Shown here one piece after another: positions 1-10,749 of a stretch of 64,000 bases of DNA (the stretch's first letter is position 1; each line of letters starts with the position of its first letter). Source of the DNA: Macrotrachela quadricornifera (Eukaryota > Rotifera > Eurotatoria > Philodinida > Philodinidae). The translations under genes were made by a program, and so were the position numbers. Below the pieces are notes generated by a model that was not told where the DNA came from, ran no database searches, and saw only the letters and a program-made list of their open reading frames with translations. The DNA is taken from assembly GCA_022393335.1 (NCBI GenBank), contig JAJEKB010000591.1:411082-475081 (forward strand), read 5' to 3'.

Positions 1-2190
1 AATTTTCTTGCTGTTATTAGTTTATTTATAATGTATGGCTGGTCAATTATACCTGTGATGTATCCATTTAGTTTTCGATTTACTGAACCAAGTAGTGCAT
101 ATATATTTTTAATTGTTATTAATTTATTTAGTGGTATTACATGTATATATACATCTTTTTTTCTTGAAATATTTGCTCTTGGTAGTCCATCAACATCAAC
201 ATTGAGTATTATAACAAGAACAATAAAGAATGTATTTAAAATATTTCCTAATTATTGCTTAGGAAGAGGTTTAATTGATATTGCTTATAATGTAAGTTAA
301 ATAATAAAATAATTTTCATTGTATTAGTATTAATGATTATTTTTTAAAATATTGAATTTGATAAGTTTATCAGTTGAGCAGTTATGCCTCCGAATTTTCC
401 TTTTTCTATTTACATTTACTGGTAGTGTATATGTCAAACCGGGGATCTTACAGATGTAGTAGAATAAACGTATGTATCTATCAGTACTGCATCATGTTAT
501 GGGTCTTCATCTTCGATTAAGAAAGAAAAGTGAACAGTGATTACGAAAAATGCACTACTGTCACATATTATCGGAAAATTACCTTTTTAGCAATCGTTTT
601 TTTTTTCCTTTAAATTAGTTAGTAGAAACTTTGAAACATGTTAAAGTATAATTATGTTGATTCATAAAAATAAAAATTCAAAAAATTCTTTATTTTTTTA
701 ATAGGATTATTATAATTCATTTTATAAAAAAACTGGTTTAAATGATCGTATTCGTACACCATTTATTTGGGATATAACTGTATCAAATTTAGTATCAATG
801 ACATTATGTGGTTTTGTTTTTTGGATATTAACATTATTACTTGAATACGGATTTTTTTATAATCCAAAAATTCCTGATGCATTACCATATTCACATTTAG
901 ATGAAGATGATGATGTTGCATATGCACGTAGACAAATAATAAATAAAACAAATAATGATAATATATTAATTATGTCTAATTTATCAAAATGTTATCGTAC
1001 AAAACGTAATAAAAAATTAATTGCTGTTAATAATTTATGTATGGGTATACGTTCAGGTGAATGTTTTGGTTTATGTGGTGTTAATGGTGCTGGAAAAACG
1101 ACAACATTTCGAATGTTAACTGGTGATCTTCGTCCAACAGCTGGTTATTCATATGTACATGGTTTTGATAGTATTAAACAAAAACGACAAGTTTTTAAAT
1201 ATATTGGATATTGTCCACAATTTGATGCACTTTTTGATGAATTAACACCTGTTGAACATATGTTATTAATGGCACGTTTAAGAGGAATTTATTGGAATAA
1301 TGAAAATGAACATGTACAACAATTATTAAAACGTTTAGATCTTTGTGAATATTTAAATATACCTGTAGGAAAATTATCATTAGGAAATCGAAGAAAATTA
1401 TCAACAGCTATGGCACTTGTTGGAAATCCTTCAATTGCATTTTTAGATGAACCAACAAGTGGAATGGATCCATCTTCAAGAAGATTTTTATGGAATGTTA
1501 TTAGACGTTTAGTTAAAGAAGGAAAATCAATTATACTTACTTCACATAGGTAAATTTATCTTATGAATAAAAGAAGAAAAAAATAAATGAAATTCTTTGT
1601 TTTTTTGTAGTATGGAAGAATGTGAAGTTCTTTGTTCATCAATTGCAATAATGGTTAATGGTTGTTTTCGTTGTCTTGGTTCAACACAACATTTAAAAAA
1701 TCGTTTTGGTGATGGTTATACAATAAAAATTCGTTTACAATCATCAACAAATTCAACAATAAATCAAATAATTCTTGATAATTTTTCATCTAATTTTATA
1801 TTAAAAGAACGTCATATGAATATATTACAATATGAAATAGCTGAACAATACGTTTCATTAAAAGATATTTTTTCTAAACTTGAAAATTTATTAATTAATC
1901 AATATATAGCTGATTATAGTGTATCACAAAATACACTTGATAATGTATTTGTTAATTTTGTACGTGATCAATGTGATACATTACAACAAACAAGAAAAAA
2001 ATCTAAACGAAGACAAGAACATTTTAATGATATCATTGATGATACATTTGATGATGGATCATTTGTAGTAACAAGATCAGCAAGAAATTCTACAAATAAT
2101 GTAAGTCTGGAAAGAATGCCAACGAATATCGCTTGTAATTGCAAAACAAATCCAAATTCTCTTGAAATATTGGATTGTTCAAAATTGTGA
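1..2190 (+). CDS. ABC transporter, subfamily A (3' part, C-terminal half domain)
   Basis: Partial at the window start. Exons read as <1-291, 705-1549 and 1611-2190, joining into 571 in-frame codons plus stop. The first exon encodes the last membrane helices of a transmembrane domain. The second carries the nucleotide-binding domain: Walker A GVNGAGKTTT, Walker B IAFLDEPTSGMDP, and an ABC signature read as LSLGNRRKLS, where the family normally has LSGGN. The third starts SMEECE, completing the switch region TSHSMEECE that is typical of ABCA proteins, and ends in a hydrophilic tail. The family exports lipids across cellular membranes. The N-terminal half lies outside the window. Which ABCA paralogue this is cannot be told. 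The Gly-to-Leu change in the signature may weaken ATPase activity (inference). Confidence 0.93.
292..704 (+). other. Long intron in the ABCA gene
   Basis: A GTAAGT donor at 292 and an AG acceptor at 703-704 bound a 413-bp intron, much longer than the usual 45-80 bp here. I see no coding exon and no clear repeat in it. Confidence 0.8.
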
Positions 2191-3286
2191 TAAAATTATT
2201 TCACATATGAGTCATTGCACTGTTAGTCATCATTATGATAATTTAACCGGTTTATTCTATTTACAAATTTTTTCATATAAAAACAAAAATTTAATAGAAA
2301 AATAAAAAATAAACTTCTGGTATTATATAAATTGATAGTCGGAAAAAAAACTTTTTTTTTCCTTCTTCAATTACGAATAAATTTCAAAAAACGAATGTTT
2401 GTCTTTCTGTTCAAACATACAATCGAATCTGATGTTTAAAATCAAAAATATTTCTTTATTTTTTTATTTTTCATTTAAAAAAAACCACTTATATATTCGG
2501 TGAATTATCGAAACCGTACAATGACTCAAATATTTTCTCTTTTGCACGTCTGCATAGCCATGCACTTGGTATAAATTTTTTTTTTGCTTGGCTGCTTTCT
2601 TTTTTGCTATTGCTTTTTCTTTTTTCGTCTTTATTGGAATACTCATTTTCCTGTTTGTGCAATATTTATGACAACATTTTTCTCTGGTATATGTAAGTTT
2701 GGTTTTTGTTGTTTCTCCTAAAAAAAAATCATTTGTTCGTTTTATTACTATTATTTTTTGTTTTTCGTTTCTCATTTTGATATGTGATGCTCAGTGTTTG
2801 TGTTTTCTTGAAAGAAAAAGACAAAAAAAAATAAAATTTTATTTTTTCTAATAAAAAACAAAAACGAAAGAAAAATAAATCAAGAACTACTGCTGCTCAC
2901 TACCCAGCTTCACACCAATCAAATGCATGCACAAAAAAAAACTTTACTTTATGTTTAGACGAGTAAATTTATATTTTTCTTTGTAGGATCGACAACGTAT
3001 AATCGATTATATCGAACTTGAATGTTAAATCGACTCAATGTGATCGTTTTGTCTAGTCAAGAATGACTATTAATATATTTCTTTTTTTTTTTTCATTCTC
3101 TTTTCTTTTTAATGTGATATATTGTTACCTTATTCTATTTTAATCCAAATGTACAAAAAAAAAGGTACAAATAAGAAATAACTATATGCGCTATTGGATG
3201 TATGTGAATGTATATATTTTTATTTGTCATTTTATTTTATTAGACTTTGAACTTCTTGTATATAAATTTTTTTAGATTTGAGTAAA
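2191..3286. other. Intergenic, no gene seen
   Basis: AT-rich spacer with A/T homopolymer runs between the ABCA stop and the NAD synthase start. Poly(A)-signal-like AATAAA words follow the ABCA stop. A reverse-strand open frame at 2464-2775 is Lys-rich low complexity, has no recognisable domain, and was not accepted. Confidence 0.6.
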
Positions 3287-4203
3287 ATGCAAGTAGAAAA
3301 AGTTATTGAATATATAACAAAATGGCTTAAAGATTATCATGAAATTAGTCATGCAAAAGGTTTTGTTGTTGGTGTATCAGGTGGAATTGATTCAGCTGTT
3401 GTATCAACATTATGTGCTCGCACTGGTTTACCAGTACTTGTTTTAGAAATGCCTATTAAACAATCATCAACTGAAGTACAACGAAGTAGTGCACATATTA
3501 ATTGGTTAAAATCAAATTTTCCAAATGTAACAGGTGGTGAAGTTAATTTAACTGAAGTTTTTGAAACATTTGAAAAAACAGTTAGTAAAAATGCAGTTAA
3601 TGAAGTTAATCCTTATACAGAAGTTGCATTTGCCAATATGAGATCACGTTTAAGAATGGTAAAAATGATTTATTTTATATTGAATATAGTATAAATCAAT
3701 TTTAGGTTAATTTATATTACTTTGCTTCACTTAAAGGTTATGTTGTTGCTGGTACTGGAAATAAAGTTGAAGATTTTGGTGTTGGTTTCTTTACAAAATA
3801 TGGTAAATATTTTATTAATAAAAGAAAATTTTTTTTTATACTTTAATTTGAAGGTGACGGTGGTGTTGATATTAGTCCAATAGGTGATTTAATGAAATCT
3901 GAAGTACGTGCTGTTGCTGCTAAATTAGGTGTTTCACAAGAAATAATAAAAGCACCACCAACTGATGGTCTATTTGGTGATACAAGAACAGATGAAGATC
4001 AAATCGGAGCAACTTATGATGAACTTGAATGGGCTATGAATCATCTTGATTTAGCTGATGCAAAACAAGGAGAAGTTACATTAACTGATAGACAAAAACG
4101 TGTTTTAGAAATTTATAATCAACGACATACTGCTAATTTACATAAAATGGTTGAAATTCCACGTTGTATTATTCCACCAGAATTAAAAGCTAATCAAGCC
4201 TAA
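3287..4203 (+). CDS. nadE: NAD+ synthase, bacterial ammonia-dependent type
   Basis: Exons 3287-3658, 3706-3802 and 3854-4203 give 272 residues, the usual size of bacterial single-domain NadE (E. coli 275). NadE makes NAD+ from deamido-NAD+, ATP and ammonia. Visible signatures are the ATP-pyrophosphatase P-loop SGGIDS (31-36), GTGNKVEDFG, KYGDGGVD, and PTDGLFGDTRTDEDQIG near the C-terminus. There is no N-terminal glutaminase (nitrilase) domain, which the usual animal NADSYN1 (about 700 residues) has. From memory the sequence resembles Bacteroidetes-type NadE. Two short host-style introns and A/T-ending codons show it is integrated and adapted, so contamination is unlikely. A pyrimidine-AG acceptor at 3274-3275 lies 11 bp before the ATG. 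Probable old transfer from bacteria (inference). Confidence 0.93.
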
Positions 4204-4508
4204 TAATCAAATGAATTATTAATATTTTTCAAGACAAAAAAGAAAAGAAAACATTTTAAAAAAAATAGAATTCATTATTGTAATTGTATTCGTTTAATTA
4301 GAATATCTTTTATTTTATACTAGTCTTATTCTTTTTTTTTTCTTTATAGAAAAATATTCAAGCTTGTTAACAGCTAATTTTTTATATCTAAAAGAAAATC
4401 TTTTCTGTTCTCACTATTTCCATAATATCATTTGTTCCTTTCACTAGTTATTCAATAAAAAAAGAAGTGATTAATAAATGTTTCACTATGATTTACCTAG
4501 AAATTTAA
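4204..4508. other. Intergenic 3' flank of nadE, no gene seen
   Basis: AT-rich sequence with no coding exon recognised; it leads into the palindromic element that starts near 4509. Confidence 0.5.
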
Positions 4509-5433
4509 ATAATCCCTGTTGCAAAAGTCTTGAGAAAATGAAAAGAAGTCAGTTAGAATCAGCATGCGATGTTCTTTCTAAATGGTTATTTAGAATTCTT
4601 TTTCTGGCTTGAAGTTGATACACTAAGAGCAAATCTTTGATAGACACCAAAAATGTCATTTGTACAAAATACTAGCTTCAAAAGCCTTGGTGAATATATT
4701 TACTGTTATTTCGGACATTGAAATCTAATTGAAGAAGATCAAAAGTAATCGATTAAAACCAGAATTTGATGCTCTTTCTAAATATATCTTTAGAATTTTG
4801 CTCTGACTTATGGGGTAGGTAGCTGTAAGCAAATACCCGAATAAATAAAAAATATCGTTTGTATCACACAAATCGGCTTTTTACCTCTCACGCATCATTT
4901 TTCTAAAAAGTATTTTGAGTAGTTTTCACTATCTACTGTTGTAGAGAATTTCATGCTCTACAAAATTATAGATTGCAACAAGCTAGAAATAGTTTTTGAA
5001 ATACTACTCTTTATATAGAACGACATTTTTCACAATAATCATTTTTGACGATTTTTCATACTTAAAATGTAACAGATCCTGATGCTTTCCAATGATATGT
5101 AGAGAGCAAAGCCAATTGGATATTTTGTAGAGAAAGCTTCACTCTACAAATTAGTATAGAAGGACACTTTCCTATAAGTTGAAGTACGATAGTTTTAATA
5201 AAAATACAGCAATGAACTACATGAAATATCCTGTACAAGCGTCATTTTTAGTACCTATCAAAGATTTGTTCTTAGTGTATCACCTTCAAGACAGAAAAAG
5301 AATTCTAAATAACCATATAGAGAGAGCATCGCATGCTGATTCTAACTGACTACTTTTCATTTTCTCAATTTACTTCTAAGTGACCGAAAACTGAACACAC
5401 ATTTTTTCTCAAGACTTTTGAAACGGGTTATTT
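4509..5433. mobile_element. Palindromic element with long inverted arms (MITE-like)
   Basis: The left arm (about 4509-4680) reads as the reverse complement of the right arm (about 5225-5433). Shared blocks include TCAGTTAGAATCAGCATGCG, TATTTAGAATTCTTTTTCTG and CAAATCTTTGATAG, in the same order on opposite strands. A more diverged direct copy of the left arm follows at about 4730-4875. Between the arms are two hairpins of similar design, TTGTAGAG...CTCTACAA (4939-4962) and TTTGTAGAG...CTCTACAAA (5124-5150). No transposase frame is seen, so it would be non-autonomous. Target-site duplications could not be fixed by eye. Confidence 0.75.
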
Positions 5434-7870
5434 TATACGAAATATGATTATTCATTGCATGAAACAATTTTTCCTATTAATCATCATTACTTTTCTCGAC
5501 TTTCTAAAGTTTTTCATGAACCACACAGTATTATTAAAAACAACCAAGTATATAACCTTCAAAGTAAAATTTTGACCATTCAGTTGAGAGAATCACCGTA
5601 AAGCATATTCTATAAATCTTTCACGATCGTACTATTCTGTGGCAATCACAATAATTAACTGAAACGAATGTGTTTTTTTCTAATTATCAGAAAAATTCAT
5701 TTTTAAATTAGATAAATTTCTTGTTCGAATGATCCGAAAGAAACAAAGACATTATAATATTGTTTTTTTTTTAGATATTTAGGAGAAACAGTATGTATTA
5801 ATTTATATAAGGGATACGCCAGATTGAACAGCCATGCTTTGTATATCAATATTCATTCAACTAAGATACAGTGTAAGAAGCTCTACAATTTACAAAGAAC
5901 AATTATAAAAAAATAAAATAAGCAAAATAAGCTTATCTTATACAAAAACTAATCTCGTTTTCGCATGATCAAAATTTTGTTCTCTTTGAAGGCAAAAAAA
6001 TGAACTATAAAGAAAAGTAATCTTATTTAAATTGTGGAACTTCTCACGCTATTTCTTGTGATATATTTTGTTTTTTTTTAAACACAATATATTCCGCGAA
6101 TGAAAATTGAAATGCGAATCTTGCGTATCCAATCTGGTGTACTGATCAAGATTGTGACGCTTTTTGTAAGATATATCTCAATATTATGTATATGTTAGTA
6201 TTTATTCCATTAGTATACTTTTTATTATACATATTAGTCTCATTTATCTTTTGATTAAATGTCTAATCGATATATTATGAATTTTTTTAGACAATTTCGA
6301 CCTTTTATTAGAAAATGAGGATGATTTTGCTAAACGTTTGACTCGTTCTTAGGTATTTACTGGAAAACTAAATTGTGGATTTCGATTTGAAAATTTGTTC
6401 GTAGTTGGATCTTGTGGCTCATAAAATATTCTGAAAGTATTAACCTAAACGAATAATCTTGCCTTAAGACATTGAACTTTTAAGTAATACCAATTTTTTG
6501 TGATCTGGCTCGGTCTGAGGTCGAAAAATTTTTTGTTGATTCAACCTAGTCTGCTCCAATCTGAGTTTAAAGATTTTTTTTTGATCAATCAAAGCAAGCT
6601 ATCTCATGCAAAATCGTCCGACATTTTGTGACTTGATTCGACGCGGTTTGAGTCGAATACTAGTTGCTACGGTTCAAGCAATCATCCGTTGACATTTGCT
6701 TGAGCACATAAAAACGGAAAATATTCTTTGATGCTCTTATTTATCATTAAATAAATAAATGAGAAATACTACAAATAAGAACAAAAATGTAACATTTAAT
6801 AAAAGTAAACTAAAATTTGTTGTTAAAAAGTAAATGCCACATATAATGTTATTTAATATAATCAAACAGTAATTATTTTGAGTGGAAACAATCAACTTTT
6901 GCTCAATTCTAAGTATAATAAAACATGCATAGAATTATTCCGTATACCATAATAAATAGATTGAACTAATATAAAATATCAAAGATCGAAACTAAATCAA
7001 ATTGTTGAATAATTGTTTTCTTCATTGCATGCTATTAGACTATTACTTGTATCATCATACAACGTGCCATTTTCTGTTGATTTATTGTAAAATTACGAAC
7101 TTTAGAAAAGAATACAATAGAATAGGCCATTATCATGATTATCTGATTGAAGATTTGTTGAATTGTTAAATGTATTTAGATTAAAATAGAATTTAATTCG
7201 TTTTTCTGTACAAAGTATTTACCTTTTTGTAATAAATAGAGAATTAATACAGTCTTAATGATTTGAAGACTTTATTTATCGATTGATAAACTACATTGTC
7301 TTATTATATTCATTTTACAATATATGTTATAACTCTTTTTTTAATACTTTTGATAACTTTTTCTTCTCGATCGATTTACTATAAGAATGTATGAAAGTCG
7401 AAGTAAATTGTTTTTTAAAATAAATTTACATTTCACATATAAAAATGAAGAGATTGTTGTTTTAATAGAAGTTCAATAAAATCTAGATACTTCTATTCGA
7501 ATAGATTTGAAGTTTTTTGAGTTGCATCACATGTCTAGTAAAGCGAATTTTTGTTGATGAAACTGTACCTTATCAAATTTATTGAAATTTAGGTTATTGA
7601 AGAATAGATTCAGGTGGAAACGGACGGAAAAATAACACGTTCACAAAGTGTTTTTTTTTCTATTCATTTCAATCTAAGGACTCAAATTGAAATCATGAGA
7701 TACTAAATCCAAAATCTTGTAATTGACTAATGAAGTTATTAATGAATTTTTTCTTGTACATATATTTTATTAAAAAGTTTCTAATAAAAAAATATCACTG
7801 ATTTATCAAAAAAAAGTCTCTTTTTAAATACTTATATAATATATTTTAACATACAAAAAATATATATTAT
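5434..7870. other. Intergenic, no intact gene seen
   Basis: AT-rich DNA with stops in all frames. The phrase TCTACAATTTAC at about 5881-5892 recurs at about 9912-9923, with looser similarity around it, suggesting dispersed repeat relics. A short conserved-looking segment after an acceptor-like site at about 6290 (reads NFDLLLENEDDFAKRLTRS, then stop) could be an exon remnant, but nothing joins to it. Confidence 0.4.
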
Positions 7871-8708
7871 TTAATAAAGTTGATATCCTTCTTCTATTTT
7901 AATTAATCTTGCCAATTTAAATGAATATATTATTGTCATAAGCTAAAATAAACAAATTATAAAAAGAATAAATATAAAAGAATTAATTACTGTTAATAAA
8001 GATATTATAGTTGCTATAACAATAAGAAGTGTACTTGATGTTATTCCAGCAGCCACACTATACTTTGCTACAATCACTGGAATAATAAAAATTAATGATG
8101 TGACAGCAACAATAACTACAAAGATGAATTCGACTATTGCAATCCAAGCAAACTATAAGATAAAAAAAACATAGAGAAGACAATTCTTAAAGAAAAAAAC
8201 AGAACAAGATAAAATTTACGAGCAAAATATAAAATCGTTCAAACATAAAAACAACAAAGATATAAGCAATGACATAAAGTATTATAAAAACACCTAAATT
8301 AAAAAAGAATAATTATTTATAAATAATCAATGAAATATTTACCAACAATAATACCGCATATCAATGCACCTGTTACTATACCATAACGTATTTCTGCAGG
8401 AAATTGAGTATAAGTAACAAGATTATAAATTTTTTTAGCACAATAAAGTATTGCAACAACCTTAATAACGAAAAATAAATCATAATTAGTTTTATATAAA
8501 AATTTTTTCTTTAAATCTTAAAATGGACAATAAATAAAATTGTTTTATCATCTTTAGATTTATTTATTGTTCTTTTTTATATTCAATATTTTTAACATAC
8601 CAATTTAATTGTAAGAAGAAGAATAAGTATTGCTCGTAATTGTCGTATATTTCTACTTCGATTTGCAAATCGATCATTTATTGCATCTAATATATAAGTA
8701 GATTTCAT
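7871..8708 (-). CDS. Uncharacterised four-helix membrane protein
   Basis: Five short exons, none long enough to stand out as an open frame: 8601-8708, 8343-8460, 8220-8293, 7991-8152 and 7871-7942. All have GT-AG introns, and the lengths sum to 534 bp, an intact 177-residue frame. The N-terminus is MKSTYILDAINDRF with basic residues after it. Four hydrophobic segments follow: residues about 26-42, 66-85, 101-130 and 138-158. The C-terminus is short and charged, ending EEGYQLY. Both termini are predicted cytosolic. The layout resembles tetraspan or MARVEL-like proteins, but no diagnostic motif was recognised and no function is assigned. The consistent splice phases and clean hydrophobic pattern support a real gene. 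Confidence 0.72.
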
Positions 8709-9359
8709 TTTTGTTTTCGTGGTTATCGCTTCAAATTGTATTTGAATGAATTTTTTTTAATTTCTTACTCTTAAAATAAATAATAGTTATTATAATATTA
8801 ACAAAAAAGAAATTATCAATACATACATACAAGAACGTGATTCAGCTAATGTAGATGAAAGAATAAAACGCACATATATCGTCGAATATAATGTTACTTT
8901 TTGAGTCTGTTTATCCTGTTCGATTCAAAATTATGTCACGTGTAAATGCATTCTATTAACAACGTCAATGCGTATGCATATATCGTAACGATTCATGGCT
9001 TTTATTTATGTATATCTATAATATGTCATCAAATAATTAGGGCAATAATGTACATAAATAAAGTATCAAATGAGATGCAAAAATTAAACAAAATTCATCG
9101 TTATTTCTTTTTTTGATTTAATAAAAATAAAGGAATATAAAGTAAAAAAATATTCAAAAGAGAATAAAACATTACTATTAGTTGAGGAAATCATCAAGAC
9201 CATCAGATAGATTGCATTAGTGATACAAAAAATATCAAAAACGTCTAAGATATGAACTTGAAAATTCAGTATTATTGAAAGCAATTACTGTTAATAGAAG
9301 ACTGACATTTTTTGCGACTAATTTGATTATATCAAGTGGTGATATATTGACTAAAATTG
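8709..9359. other. 5' flank of the four-helix protein gene, no gene seen
   Basis: AT-rich region upstream of the reverse-strand gene. No exon or repeat was recognised. A reverse-strand open frame at 9084-9284 may belong to the decayed gene described next, but it has no clear motif. Confidence 0.4.
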
Positions 9360-10420
9360 TATCAGTAAATGTGTTTTGCTAGTATGAACATATTTCCAGC
9401 TACTGAGATGCAATTATATTTACTTCCACTATATATAAGATTATCAATTATTATTTCCATTACAAAAGCAGCAATCATAGTATCTGCTACTGCTATAACT
9501 ATATCGATAATAGTCTTTGTACAATCGCTAGACGTTATTGAACATCCAATGCCAAAACAAATAACGGGTCGAGACAATGGACAATATTGCCAACAAATGG
9601 GACTATTACCATAATACCTAGTAGCGTATAAAGAATTATACTGTTTGTATTTTCGGAATTTCTACTCTATTATTCATGCAATTAAAATACTTTTTATTAT
9701 GAAAACTTAGCACTTGAAATCATCTACAAAATCATATATGATTAGGTCTAAAAACTATTTTAGATATATTTCAAAAAAAAATATGAAAGATAAAGATGCA
9801 CAAAAAGTTGTAAAAAGAAACGGGTTGTACATAATGAATAATCACACTTTGTATCTCATTTTTATTATTTCACCCTATTAAAAAAAACCAAATATATCAA
9901 CATATGTAGTGTGAAAAGTTCTACAATTTACTTAAGATCGTTTTATAGTTACAATTTTTTTTATTTTCAAAATGGACGAAATTTCGATCGTGTAAAAATG
10001 ATTTATTTTTCTGAAACAAAATAAATTGATTTTTTCTTCTTATTTCATCTTTTTATAATTGTCTTTTGTAAATTTTAGAACTTTTCATACTGCATCTGTT
10101 GGTATGTTTTATTTCTCGCATAGAGTATTTTGAATTTGTGGAGTTGCTTGTACATGATGAACATGGTTTTGCAATTACTTCGCTTTTATTGTAATCATCA
10201 CATGAAAATTCTGGAACATTTGATCCAATACAAAAGATGCCAACAGTCATCATATTACAACAGTTTTATTAGTATACACGACCCATTCCTATATATCCAT
10301 CGAGATATTTAGGATAACAAAGAACGGTACTTTAATCCGATGCATTAGCAGGACATACATTTAATGGATGATCAGCATCTGTCCGTACATTCATTGATAA
10401 CAAAATGGTTCATATTTACG
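9360..10420 (-). pseudogene. Decayed gene for a Cys-rich secreted/membrane protein
   Basis: Pieces on the reverse strand read like a Cys-rich family with repeats of the form CPxGY...GPVCWxxCP. Near 10345-10290 is TVLCYPKYLDGYIGMG, followed directly by two stop codons. Near 10250-10060 is a Cys-rich open stretch (FCIGSNVPEFSCDDY...PCSSC). Near 9613-9360 is YYGNSPICWQYCP, then a hydrophobic stretch (IIDIVIAVADTMIAAF) and a stop. An intron-like AT-rich stretch lies between. In-frame stops and missing cysteines suggest a broken copy. Family recognition is from memory of proteins in bdelloids and other protists, and the function is unknown. Confidence 0.38.
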
Positions 10421-10749
10421 AAATATTTCATGTGTAATACATTCAATAATCGATGTTGTATTCAATTCAATTATTTTAATTAAATTACTATTAATAATCG
10501 TTATTTGACTCACGAAAACAGTTATTGAATTGTATAATTCAATAAGTAAACAACAATTTTTTAAATTCAAACATATTTTTTATTTATTTTAAATACTTTT
10601 AAAAATATTTTTAAATAATATAACATAACATAATGACAAAGCATTTTTTCAGTCAAAGATAAAGATATAAGAGCTAAGTTAAATATTATATAGAAAGAAA
10701 ATAATGAAGGAATAAAAGTATATTCATTTTGTTATCAAAATCTAAAGGT
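10421..10749. promoter_or_regulatory. Upstream region of the ABCC gene
   Basis: About 330 bp of very AT-rich DNA before the ABCC start. The first good ATG is at 10750. No specific promoter element can be defined. Confidence 0.3.

Noticed and set aside
2464..2775. Reverse-strand open frame of 103 codons
   Set aside because: Lys-rich low complexity in AT-rich spacer, no domain, no splice partners.
3287..4203. Bacterial contamination as the source of nadE
   Set aside because: Two GT-AG introns, host-like codon use and flanking animal genes on the same contig argue for integration.
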